A stretch of 64,000 nucleotides of DNA from JANSWY01 sp965243755 (GTDB lineage Bacteria > Bacteroidota > Bacteroidia > Cytophagales > Cyclobacteriaceae). The notes beneath the pieces are model-generated. The model was not told the DNA's origin. It did not search any database and was given only the letters and a program-made list of their open reading frames with translations. Below are positions 52,606-59,949 of the stretch, piece by piece. The position numbers were made by a program, and so were the translations under genes. The stretch spans positions 124,001 to 188,000 of the forward strand of contig CBDEVW010000003.1 of the NCBI GenBank assembly GCA_965243755.1, read 5' to 3'. Every line of letters starts with the position of its first letter. Position 1 is the stretch's first letter.

Positions 52606-52676
52606 TTTGCAAAATTACATACCCTTACTCCGATTTGATTAGCTGATACTTCCCGCTAATTCCTGTTGATCATCAA

Positions 52677-52763
52677 TTAATCGCATTTCTGCTATGTAGA
52701 CGGACTGGAGTCCTCATCTCCATAATACACACAGGTTGAGGACAACCTGCGCGAGTGGTGAGG
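52677..52763 (+). repeat. REP-like element, copy C
   Basis: Contains GTAG (foot), hairpin 1 GGACTGGAGTCC and hairpin 2 CAGGTT-GAGGAC-AACCTG, ending GCGCGAGTGGTG. Confidence 0.88.
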
Positions 52764-52920
52764 TGTGGGTGTAAGGCAATTGCCGACGAAGTACTAATAA
52801 GTGACTTCCATGGATAGATTTTTACGTTTTTATTACCAAAAGCCTTCCCCCTTTGAAGGGGGATTAAGGGGGATGATTCTATCATTCACTTTAACCCAAC
52901 TCTCAATTCTTTACTGCACC
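52761..52920. repeat. 160-bp direct duplication, copy 2
   Basis: Partner of 51961-52120, with about eight mismatches. It begins directly at the end of REP copy C and ends where the inverted REP copy H begins. Confidence 0.92.
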
Positions 52921-52923
52921 AAA

Positions 52924-52990
52924 CCCTCGCAGCTTGTACCCAACATGTGAGTAAAAAGACTGTAAGGATTCCTGCGGGGATACTTAGAGA
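52924..52990 (-). repeat. REP-like element, copy H (inverted, decayed)
   Basis: Aligns with copy F (CTCGCAG-TTGT-C-CAAC-TGTGAGTAAAA, then CCTG...TACTTAGAG) but both hairpins have lost pairing (CAGCTT versus AACATG). Confidence 0.65.
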
Positions 52991-53031
52991 ATGGACGCTC
53001 TCCATCAACCTCCACCTGGTAAATAATTAAC

Positions 53032-53562
53032 CTAAAGCTTGACACCCGCAGTATCAATTACACCCATTTGTATGCATCGGTTATACATGTCATGTAAATC
53101 AAATCCACGAACGATTTTCCCGTTTTCAACCGTGTACTTAAAGACAGTTTTGTAAGTCACCTCCCGATTGGTTGGTTGTGCCATCCCAAGCCGTGTAAAT
53201 GTTGGGTTGGTGTGGGTGAATTTTCCGGTTGTGAACAACACGACCTCATTCCCTTCAGCGATCACTGCATCGATCTCATACCTAAGGTCAGGCATCATTT
53301 GTGCGAATCGCTGACGTCCAATACGCATCGTCTCAGGCGTGTAGTTTTTCCCCTGAAAATTGGTGGACGGGGCATAGTCTATATACTCAGGAACGATCAG
53401 GTGCTCGAGGGTGTCCAGGTTTTTCATGTTCCACATCGATTCAAAGAAAGTTAAAACGATGGCTTTGACTTCTTCTTTGGATGGAGGGTTGGATTCAGAT
53501 GAGGGCGAGCAAGCCCAAAAGATCATCAACGATAAGCTAGTGATTATGTACAGTTTCTTCAT
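53032..53562 (-). CDS. SnoaL-like ester-cyclase-family lipoprotein
   Basis: 176 residues from the ATG at 53562, which begins a type II signal peptide (MKKLYIITSLSLMIFWAC, lipobox FWAC). An upstream extension to 53619 is open. The mature part has the SnoaL/ester-cyclase pattern: KAIVLTFFESMWNMKNLDTLEHLIVPEYIDYAPSTNFQG, RFAQMMPDLRYEIDAVIAEGNEVVLFTTGKFTHT and the strands VTYKTVFKYTVENGKIVRGFDLHD. The family includes polyketide cyclases, but many members are of unknown role. Gene-free flanks (52606-53031) hold the repeats listed. Confidence 0.8.
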   Translation of the reverse strand: MKKLYIITSLSLMIFWACSPSSESNPPSKEEVKAIVLTFFESMWNMKNLDTLEHLIVPEYIDYAPSTNFQGKNYTPETMRIGRQRFAQMMPDLRYEIDAVIAEGNEVVLFTTGKFTHTNPTFTRLGMAQPTNREVTYKTVFKYTVENGKIVRGFDLHDMYNRCIQMGVIDTAGVKL

Positions 53563-53727
53563 GTTTAAGATTGAATTTTGGGTTAAATCTAACCTTATCT
53601 TTATTGGTTCCAAGGTCAATAGGCGCGAGTAGCCATATTATGGGTGTAGGATGATCAAAACAGGTAGTGAAGGCTAGGTTATTTGGTTCGTGGGAATACA
53701 GGTCTGTGTGCCACGGACCTGGGTTTG

Positions 53728-53788
53728 GATGGTCTGGAGTCCTCATGTCCGTAATACACACAGGTTGAGGACAACCTGCGCGAGTGTG
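53728..53788 (+). repeat. REP-like element, copy D (5' truncated)
   Basis: Starts inside hairpin 1 (GGTCTGGAGTCC) and keeps hairpin 2 (CAGGTT-GAGGAC-AACCTG) and the GCGCGAGTG end. It lacks the GTAG foot and the CGCATTTCTGC lead. Confidence 0.85.
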
Positions 53789-53810
53789 GTTTTCAAGTTT
53801 AGTTTTATTA

Positions 53811-54146
53811 TTACTTGGGAGTTAAAGTTCCTAATCTCAAGGTTCCAATTCTGTTGAATTCTATTGCCTTATCTAATTGAGCATTCCATAGAAAGAAGCT
53901 ATTGTTACCCAATATCCTGTTAAATAATTTCTCAGTTTCTGGATTGGTCAAAGGCCCGGAGTTGGTACTTTCGAAGACTAAATAAATATCTTCATTACCT
54001 AGATGTTCACTGATTTTTATGGTCACAAGATTTCGGTTAACTCGTTCACCAGTTCCGAAGTGAATCCACTCTTCAGTTCCAGAGTTATGCCAGTCAAGTT
54101 TGTGTGAGAGTGCTTCTGTTGCTTTATAAAGTAACCTTGAATCCAT
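53811..54146 (-). CDS. Small protein of unknown function
   Basis: A 111-residue protein with no signal peptide or TM segment. It has strands such as WIHFGTGERVNRNLVTIKISEHLGNEDIYLVFES. It lies between REP copies D and E and is not recognised. The size, acidic character and place next to an orphan CDI immunity gene would also fit an immunity protein, but nothing in the sequence proves it. Confidence 0.5.
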   Translation of the reverse strand: MDSRLLYKATEALSHKLDWHNSGTEEWIHFGTGERVNRNLVTIKISEHLGNEDIYLVFESTNSGPLTNPETEKLFNRILGNNSFFLWNAQLDKAIEFNRIGTLRLGTLTPK

Positions 54147-54237
54147 GCGCTTATCTATTTCAATAACTCAATTACAGTTTATCTAACGCATTTAAATATC
54201 ACAATTATTCATTAATTGATCATAAAAAAAAAAGCAC

Positions 54238-54337
54238 TCAATTCATGTGCTAATTAATCGCATTTCTGCTATGTAGACGGACTGGAGTCCTCATGTCCAT
54301 AATACACACAGGTTGAGGACAACCTGCGCAAGTGGTA
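54238..54337 (+). repeat. REP-like element, copy E
   Basis: Full-length copy: CTCAATTCATGTGCTAATTA lead, CGCATTTCTGCTAT, GTAG foot, hairpin 1 GGACTGGAGTCC, hairpin 2 CAGGTT-GAGGAC-AACCTG, then GCGCAAGTGG. Nearly identical to copy G over 100 bp. It forms the 3' end of the gene at 54250. Confidence 0.92.
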
Positions 54338-54594
54338 GGCTCACTAATTCTACGGTTCGACTTAAAGTTTTTTTTAGCAGAGAAATATGTTTGAAGACGC
54401 AATCCAATTGACAGGTAAAGTCCGAATATTAGTAAAAACCAAGAGGAGCTACTAGTAATTATTGTGAATATGGACAGTACAATAAAAAAGGTCCCCAAAA
54501 TGAACAACCCTTTTATTGCCCATTTTCTGTAGAGTAAGTGGTAATTGAGTTTGATGAAATCTTCCTGAGTCAATTTAGTTGTAACCTGTATCAT
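54250..54594 (-). CDS. YcxB-like membrane protein truncated by a REP element
   Basis: A 114-residue frame. Residues 1-86 look native: an N-terminal soluble stretch (MIQVTTKLTQEDFIKLNYHLLYRKW) and two TM helices (~26-46, 48-66) as in the first half of YcxB-like proteins. From residue 87 the frame runs into REP copy E, which supplies a foreign tail (CAGCPQPVCIMDMRTPVRL and so on). The C-terminal half expected for the family is missing. So it is a gene fragment disrupted by repeat insertion, or a gene that has captured the repeat as its end. Confidence 0.6.
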   Translation of the reverse strand: MIQVTTKLTQEDFIKLNYHLLYRKWAIKGLFILGTFFIVLSIFTIITSSSSWFLLIFGLYLSIGLRLQTYFSAKKNFKSNRRISEPTTCAGCPQPVCIMDMRTPVRLHSRNAIN

Positions 54595-54743
54595 ATTTTT
54601 ACTGCATTATATTACAGATAATGTACAAATGGATGAATTGTGCCACTAATAAAAACATGCACAAACGTAGTACATTTTGCGCAATAAGAATGTTGTCCGC
54701 TAAAGGTATGAAAAGAATGTGGATTACATAATCAAACTCCAAC

Positions 54744-54808
54744 TCTCGCAGGTTGTCCTCAACCTGTGAGTAAAATGATCGTGAGGACTCCTGTCCGGGT
54801 ACTTAGAG
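54744..54808 (-). repeat. REP-like element, copy F (inverted, at the RAYT 3' end)
   Basis: Read on the minus strand: GTACCCGGACAGGAGTCC, then hairpin 2 CAGGTT-GAGGAC-AACCTG and GCGAGAG. The RAYT stop codon (54803-54805) lies inside its first bases. Hairpin 1 here is GGAC-AGGA-GTCC, with GTAC in place of the GTAG foot. Confidence 0.88.
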
Positions 54809-55363
54809 GGGCGTGATTTCCAGTAGTGACTCCCTCCCTGCATAAAATCCGGCACTTGAATAAATGTAATCCTCTCCTTGATAACAGATTCCGGCCCTTA
54901 CAGGATTGTCATGAATGTAGTCCAGTTTTTGGTCCATCATATTATTCATATCAAGTGGTACTGGGTGGTTTTCATGTTTCCATATTTTCATGTTCTTATT
55001 TGAAGAACTTCGGGATCCCTGACTATCAAAGATCCATTTTAACCAATTTTTTCTGCTTTCCATACCATTAGAACAAAGTGCTTCATATAATTCCCTGGCT
55101 GTAAATCGTTTAAAGTCTCTAATAATCACTGATAAGTCTTTTTCTGGCCCTGAACTTACAATAGCATGGATGTGATTTGTCATGATTATATAGGCGTGAA
55201 TCTTCAATCCCTTATTTGCAATGCAGTACTTAAAACTTTCGATAACAATATCCTTGTAACATTTTCTACTAAACAAATCCACCCATTCTACTAGTGTCAT
55301 TGTAATAAAATGTGGAACATCACTCGCTGCAAAGCGATAAACAGTACTCATATGTTTCGACAA
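54803..55363 (-). CDS. REP-associated tyrosine transposase (RAYT, Y1 HUH family)
   Basis: A 186-residue protein with the HUH motif HIH at 64-66 (MTNHIHAIVSSG), the conserved FKRFTARELYEAL helix, and the C-terminal motif LDYIHDNPVRAGICYQGEDYIYSSA, in which Tyr149 is the candidate catalytic residue. It is the length expected for RAYTs of Bacteroidota. Flanking inverted copies (F downstream, G upstream) make a REP-RAYT-REP unit. RAYTs cut and move REP hairpins but do not form a normal insertion sequence. The alternative is an unrelated IS200-type enzyme, less likely given the REP copies. Confidence 0.92.
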   Translation of the reverse strand: MSKHMSTVYRFAASDVPHFITMTLVEWVDLFSRKCYKDIVIESFKYCIANKGLKIHAYIIMTNHIHAIVSSGPEKDLSVIIRDFKRFTARELYEALCSNGMESRKNWLKWIFDSQGSRSSSNKNMKIWKHENHPVPLDMNNMMDQKLDYIHDNPVRAGICYQGEDYIYSSAGFYAGRESLLEITPL

Positions 55364-55450
55364 TTGGTTAATCCCAAATGTACATAACCATGATGATTAC
55401 AGCTAATTCAAATATGAATATGCGTTACAATTGATTGGAAGTAAATGGAA

Positions 55451-55551
55451 CTCAATTCATGTGCTAATTAATCGCATTTGTGCTTTGTAGACGGACTGGA
55501 GTCCTCATGTCCATAATACACACAGGTTGAGGACAACCTGCGCGAGTGGTG
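55451..55551 (+). repeat. REP-like element, copy G (upstream of the RAYT)
   Basis: Full-length copy matching E: CTCAATTCATGTGCTAATTA lead, CGCATTTGTGCTTT, GTAG foot, perfect hairpins 1 and 2, GCGCGAGTGGTG end. Apart from this copy and the terminator, 55364-55663 holds nothing. Confidence 0.92.
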
Positions 55552-55620
55552 TGATCAACAATTGCAGACTTACCAAATATAAAATAAAATGGCATTGGAT
55601 GCTACTCCGCGAAATCAAAA

Positions 55621-55646
55621 AAAGGACCCCGAAAGGTCCTTTTTTA
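55621..55646 (-). terminator. Terminator of cellulose locus 2 operon (bidirectional)
   Basis: AAAGGACC (55621-55628) pairs with GGTCCTTT (55635-55642) across a 6-nt loop. A run of A lies before it on + (T on the minus strand), and T follows on +, so it can work in both directions. It is 18-45 bp past the stop of the GH5-GH5 gene. Confidence 0.88.
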
Positions 55647-55663
55647 CAGGTTTAGGTAAGAAA

Positions 55664-58600
55664 TTATCGCTTAATGAGTTTCATGGTTCGTACTGAAGTG
55701 CCTCGCCTGATGCGGAGCAGGTAAATGCCTCGGTGCAGGTTGGGTGATAATTCAATCAGTCCTGAGTCACCAATGGACTCCCTGTCCAGGCGCAGCATGA
55801 TTTGTCCGGCCTGGTTCAGCAGCTCTATTGCAGCTACCTCTCTGGGGTCCGCCAGGTGTATCCTGATGGTGTTGTTGAAGGGGTTGGGATAAACCAACGT
55901 GTGGTCCTGTTCAGCCTCAACTGACAGCTCATCTCCTCTTCTGGCAGCATTGCATGATGGAGGGGTGGCACTATTGCTGAAGTAGATCTGGTGACTTCCT
56001 GTTTTGGAAACCATCACAAAATCGGCTCCCACAAAGTTCACGTCATAGGCACCATCCAATCCCGGGAAGCCACTGCCAGAAAGCGTCACATCGGGTTGAG
56101 GTGCATTGAAGTTGTGGCTTGCAGCGCCTGTAAGGTCCACATACCAGCTGGGAGAGCCATTGTTGGTGTTCATGGAGAACTGCCATAAACCATTGTTCTG
56201 CAAATCCCAGTTGATGGTGAAGTTCGTCACGTTCGACAGGTCTGGCCCACCACTGCCCAGTACATGAATGTTGTTGTAGGAATGGTGCCCTGACGGCAAA
56301 GCAGAAGCTCTAGGTGTTCCAAAATCACAACCATTGGACCCACCCGTAGCTGATATCACCACATTGGCCTGGTCCGATCCACCATTGCCATCGGTCACTG
56401 TCACGGTTGCCGTGTAAGTACCTGCGGTGGTGTAAGTATGACTTGCAGTGGCACCAGTACCAGTTACACCATCACCAAAGTTCCAACTGAAGCTTAAAGC
56501 ATCTCCATCCGGGTCGCTGGAACCAGAAGCATCAAACGAAACAGCCAGGGGTGCCTCACCCGATCTTGGGGTGGCCACCAGGTCAGCAATGGGGTGCTGG
56601 TTGCTGCCTCCGGAAGTGGAGAATACCATCTCTCCCAGGTTGAAGCTGCCACCATCCATGTATACACGCATCACCTGAACTCCTGCGGAAAGGGAAACTC
56701 CAGTGATCTGCTGTGTGATGAATGCACCCCATCCACCGGTAGGACCTACATTTTGAGTGCCAGTCAAGTCCACCCCATTGAATTCAATGTGGTATGCGCC
56801 ACCTCCGGGATCGGAAGCCACTTGTGTGCTGATGGTATAAGTGCCCGCCTGTGAAACGTTAACCGTATATTCCAGCCACTCTCCTGCAGCAATCCAACCT
56901 ACATTTCCAGCGGTGGTACGGAATTCAGTATCTACATTTTCGGTGGCCCTTGGTCCGTCACCTTCATTGCCAGGTGTGGTGTCATGGTATGCAACGCCCT
57001 CACCACCGGTATCAAAATTCACCGACTGGATCACTCCTGGTATAGCATGCGGCACACCATCGGGATAAGGCGCCTGGTTGCTGCTCACTTCTTCAAAACT
57101 GGCCACAATGCTGTGATCGGCCTGTACATTATTGAAGGTATAGTTTGCCACGGCTCCAACGGAAACTCCATCCACTACCACATCCAAAATGGCATATCCT
57201 GAGGCTGCAGTAATGGTGAAAGAACGGTTGGTGCCTTCATTAACTACCACATTGCCGGAGGGACTGATGCTTCCCACTGCACCGGCGGATGCCGCGATGG
57301 TATAGGTCGTGCCATTGCCACAGACAAAGTTGTCGGCCGGGAACAGAATATGGTCCTTTATGAAAGTACCGGATGCTGAGGTATTGTTCCAGCTGCCAGA
57401 TCCGCACGAACCAGGTACCAGCGCTGCTGAAACCTCCGCTTTGTCGGCATAACTCCAGTTGATCCAGCTAACGTTCCTTGCCGCCATCCAGTCCATCCAG
57501 TTTTGGGTTTCATCGAGGAAAGGTCCTCCATCCCCACTGGCGGTGCTGGTCCCAAACTCGGTCACAAACAAAGCCAGGCCTGCATTGAGTGCCACATCTC
57601 CCTTATCTCTTAACCAACCGGTGTGTGTCCCGGGATAGAAATGCAGCGCATACATGATGTTGTCAAAATTAAGCGGGTCCTGAGCAGCAGCATCCACATC
57701 CTGGCTCCAAGTTGGGGTTCCCACGATCACGATGGTATTGGGATCGTTGGCCCTGATGCGAGGGATGATGTCTTCTGCATAGGATTTAACCGTAGGCCAG
57801 GTAACGCCATTGGGTTCATTTGCGATCTCATAGATCACATGGTCCTTCCCATTGTGTTGTGCAGACATGTAGGACCAGAAATCCCTGGAAGCGGTAAGGT
57901 TGGCATTCGGATCTCCGGGATTGAGTACGTGCCAGTCGATCATGCAATAAACACCCCTTTCGGCACACTCATCCACTTTTTGATCGATCCAGGCTTTCCA
58001 GTAATCGGGGTTGTTGACATAACCGCCTTCTTCTACATACATGGCAATCCTGTACACATCAATTCCCCAGTCATTCACCAGAGCGTCCATGGAACTGGTA
58101 GTGTAGCAATTCTCAAACCACTGCGGACCATGGGTACTCATTCCTCTCAGTTGAATCGGATTCCCACATTGGTTAACCAACTGGTTGCCTGACACACTCA
58201 GCTTTCCATTGATGGCTACCGGCGAACCCGGAGGATAGCTACCGGAAGTCTGATCCTGCTGAAATGTGGCACTGATACTTTGGTTGGCCATCACGTTGGT
58301 AAAGGTATAGCTACCAACAGCACCAATCGAACTGCCATTCACCACCACGTCCAAAATGGAATAACCACTTGAGGCCGTGATTGTGTAAGTCTGGCTGCCA
58401 CCTTCCGCAACCGTAGTGTTACCTGCCGGAGAAATCGACCCTCCCGCACCTGCTGAGGCACTGATGGTATATGTACCGCCACTGGTTGCCGCGAATGAAG
58501 CACTGATGGTATGGTTGCTGGTCACATTACTGAAAGTATAGGTACCCACTGCTCCCTGTGATACACCATTGACTAAAACATCCGCTATTTCATACCCGGA

Positions 58601-59899
58601 GTTTGCGGTAATGGTAAACGTACGGTTGCTGTTCTCCGCCACAGATACCGATCCATTGGGCGAAATGCTGCCACCGGTACCTGCGGAAGCGGTGATGGTG
58701 TAACTGGTACCACAGGTACTTCCCGCTGTATTGGGAATTTCAGGGTCCAGGTGAGGAATGAGTTTATTCATTTTCCAGTCGTGGATACTGGACCAGTCAT
58801 CGGTCAATATGCCGCCGGTATCTCCACTGTTGGGGTTCCAGCACCAGAAGGACCAGGAATAGCCTTTTTCTCCCATAAAGGCCAGGTAGGTATCGAACCA
58901 TACCTCGTCTACACCGCCCTGGGTTTTGATGCCAAACTCACCGGCGAATAGTGGTGAAACATTCTGTGTATGCAGGTAATTGAAGTTCTCTTCCCAGATA
59001 GCTGCCATATTGGATGGGAAAGTAGGTTCTTCAAACCAGGTTTGTGGATACACCGTGGGACCATATTCGTGAGGTGAATACATCAGTTTGGAAGGATCAT
59101 TCAGTCTTACCGGGTATTGTGCAGCCCCCTTCAGGTTACCGCCCCACCAGTACGTTTCTCCTTCAAATTCCTCTACGCCTTCTACCATGATCAGCACATT
59201 GGGATTCACGGCCAGGATGGCATTGCCACATTCTTCGGCTGCCAGTCTCCAGTCGTTGGCAATGTTGCCACTACCCCATCTGGAACCGCCACCATATTTA
59301 CCATGAGGTTCATTGTTGATGTCCATGGCCACCACTGCGTCCTTGTTTTTGTACCGATCCGCCAGAAACACCCAGTCATCAATCCATTTCTGATGTGGGG
59401 TCTGGTCAGTATACCAGAGTTCTTCTGTTAGGTATCCGTCAGGCTGCCTGGAATGATTGTCCAGGATCACCTTTAGGTTGAGCTCCTGACAGTAATCGAT
59501 GATCAGGTCCAGTAGCTCCAGCGGTGAACTCAGGGTGGATTCTACTTCATTGAGTAATCTTCCGGTGTAGGGATCTCCTACCGGCGCATTACTCACTCCG
59601 GTAAAAGTAGCACCCGGCTCCAGAATGGCGTTGCTCCAGGGAATGCGGACGGAATTAAATCCCAGGTCCTTGATCTGGATCAGCATACTCTTGCAGTCCC
59701 TGCTCCATAGTCCGTGAGGGGCTTTGTTAGAGGTTTCAAATCCAAACCAGTTGATGCCGGTAAGCCGGACGACATTGCCCTGTGAGTCGTAAAGTTTGTT
59801 GCCAGAGGTACTGAGGTAGTTCCCCGGACATTGTGCCTGTGCGTACATGATGAACATGCCCATCAGACACAACCAAAGCGTTAATTTTTTAAAAATCAT
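55664..59899 (-). CDS. Bifunctional secreted cellulase with two GH5 domains, CBM6, PKD, unknown module and T9SS domain
   Basis: A 1411-residue protein. The signal peptide (to ~23) is followed by a first GH5 domain (~25-390, GH5_1-like; acid/base Glu197 in INNEP, nucleophile Glu321 in AGEFG), then two InlB-type repeats (~398-547). A second GH5 domain of a different subfamily (~556-858, GH5_2-like; Glu695 in IANEP, Glu781 in VTEFG) follows, then another InlB-type repeat (~864-935), CBM6 (~944-1093), PKD (~1104-1185), a ~125-residue unknown module (~1190-1316) and the T9SS domain (~1330-1411). Both GH5 active sites are intact. It follows the GH9 gene by 50 bp with a hairpin between. Two GH5 enzymes in one chain is uncommon. 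Confidence 0.93.
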   Translation of the reverse strand: MIFKKLTLWLCLMGMFIMYAQAQCPGNYLSTSGNKLYDSQGNVVRLTGINWFGFETSNKAPHGLWSRDCKSMLIQIKDLGFNSVRIPWSNAILEPGATFTGVSNAPVGDPYTGRLLNEVESTLSSPLELLDLIIDYCQELNLKVILDNHSRQPDGYLTEELWYTDQTPHQKWIDDWVFLADRYKNKDAVVAMDINNEPHGKYGGGSRWGSGNIANDWRLAAEECGNAILAVNPNVLIMVEGVEEFEGETYWWGGNLKGAAQYPVRLNDPSKLMYSPHEYGPTVYPQTWFEEPTFPSNMAAIWEENFNYLHTQNVSPLFAGEFGIKTQGGVDEVWFDTYLAFMGEKGYSWSFWCWNPNSGDTGGILTDDWSSIHDWKMNKLIPHLDPEIPNTAGSTCGTSYTITASAGTGGSISPNGSVSVAENSNRTFTITANSGYEIADVLVNGVSQGAVGTYTFSNVTSNHTISASFAATSGGTYTISASAGAGGSISPAGNTTVAEGGSQTYTITASSGYSILDVVVNGSSIGAVGSYTFTNVMANQSISATFQQDQTSGSYPPGSPVAINGKLSVSGNQLVNQCGNPIQLRGMSTHGPQWFENCYTTSSMDALVNDWGIDVYRIAMYVEEGGYVNNPDYWKAWIDQKVDECAERGVYCMIDWHVLNPGDPNANLTASRDFWSYMSAQHNGKDHVIYEIANEPNGVTWPTVKSYAEDIIPRIRANDPNTIVIVGTPTWSQDVDAAAQDPLNFDNIMYALHFYPGTHTGWLRDKGDVALNAGLALFVTEFGTSTASGDGGPFLDETQNWMDWMAARNVSWINWSYADKAEVSAALVPGSCGSGSWNNTSASGTFIKDHILFPADNFVCGNGTTYTIAASAGAVGSISPSGNVVVNEGTNRSFTITAASGYAILDVVVDGVSVGAVANYTFNNVQADHSIVASFEEVSSNQAPYPDGVPHAIPGVIQSVNFDTGGEGVAYHDTTPGNEGDGPRATENVDTEFRTTAGNVGWIAAGEWLEYTVNVSQAGTYTISTQVASDPGGGAYHIEFNGVDLTGTQNVGPTGGWGAFITQQITGVSLSAGVQVMRVYMDGGSFNLGEMVFSTSGGSNQHPIADLVATPRSGEAPLAVSFDASGSSDPDGDALSFSWNFGDGVTGTGATASHTYTTAGTYTATVTVTDGNGGSDQANVVISATGGSNGCDFGTPRASALPSGHHSYNNIHVLGSGGPDLSNVTNFTINWDLQNNGLWQFSMNTNNGSPSWYVDLTGAASHNFNAPQPDVTLSGSGFPGLDGAYDVNFVGADFVMVSKTGSHQIYFSNSATPPSCNAARRGDELSVEAEQDHTLVYPNPFNNTIRIHLADPREVAAIELLNQAGQIMLRLDRESIGDSGLIELSPNLHRGIYLLRIRRGTSVRTMKLIKR

Positions 59900-59924
59900 A
59901 TTGTAAGGTTTTAAAGGTTAAGTA

Positions 59925-59944
59925 AAGGGAGGTTGCCCTCCCTT
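59925..59944 (-). promoter_or_regulatory. Intercistronic hairpin between GH9 and GH5-GH5 genes
   Basis: AAGGGAGG (59925-59932) and CCTCCCTT (59937-59944) form a perfect 8-bp stem with a 4-nt loop. No U-tract follows on the minus strand, so it is more likely an mRNA-stabilising or processing hairpin than a full terminator. Confidence 0.6.
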
Positions 59945-59949
59945 AGGTT

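Noticed and set aside
52673..52885. 70-residue minus-strand frame ending in HSRNAIN
   Set aside because: It is made entirely of the 160-bp repeat and REP copy C; the same tail appears wherever a frame enters this repeat.
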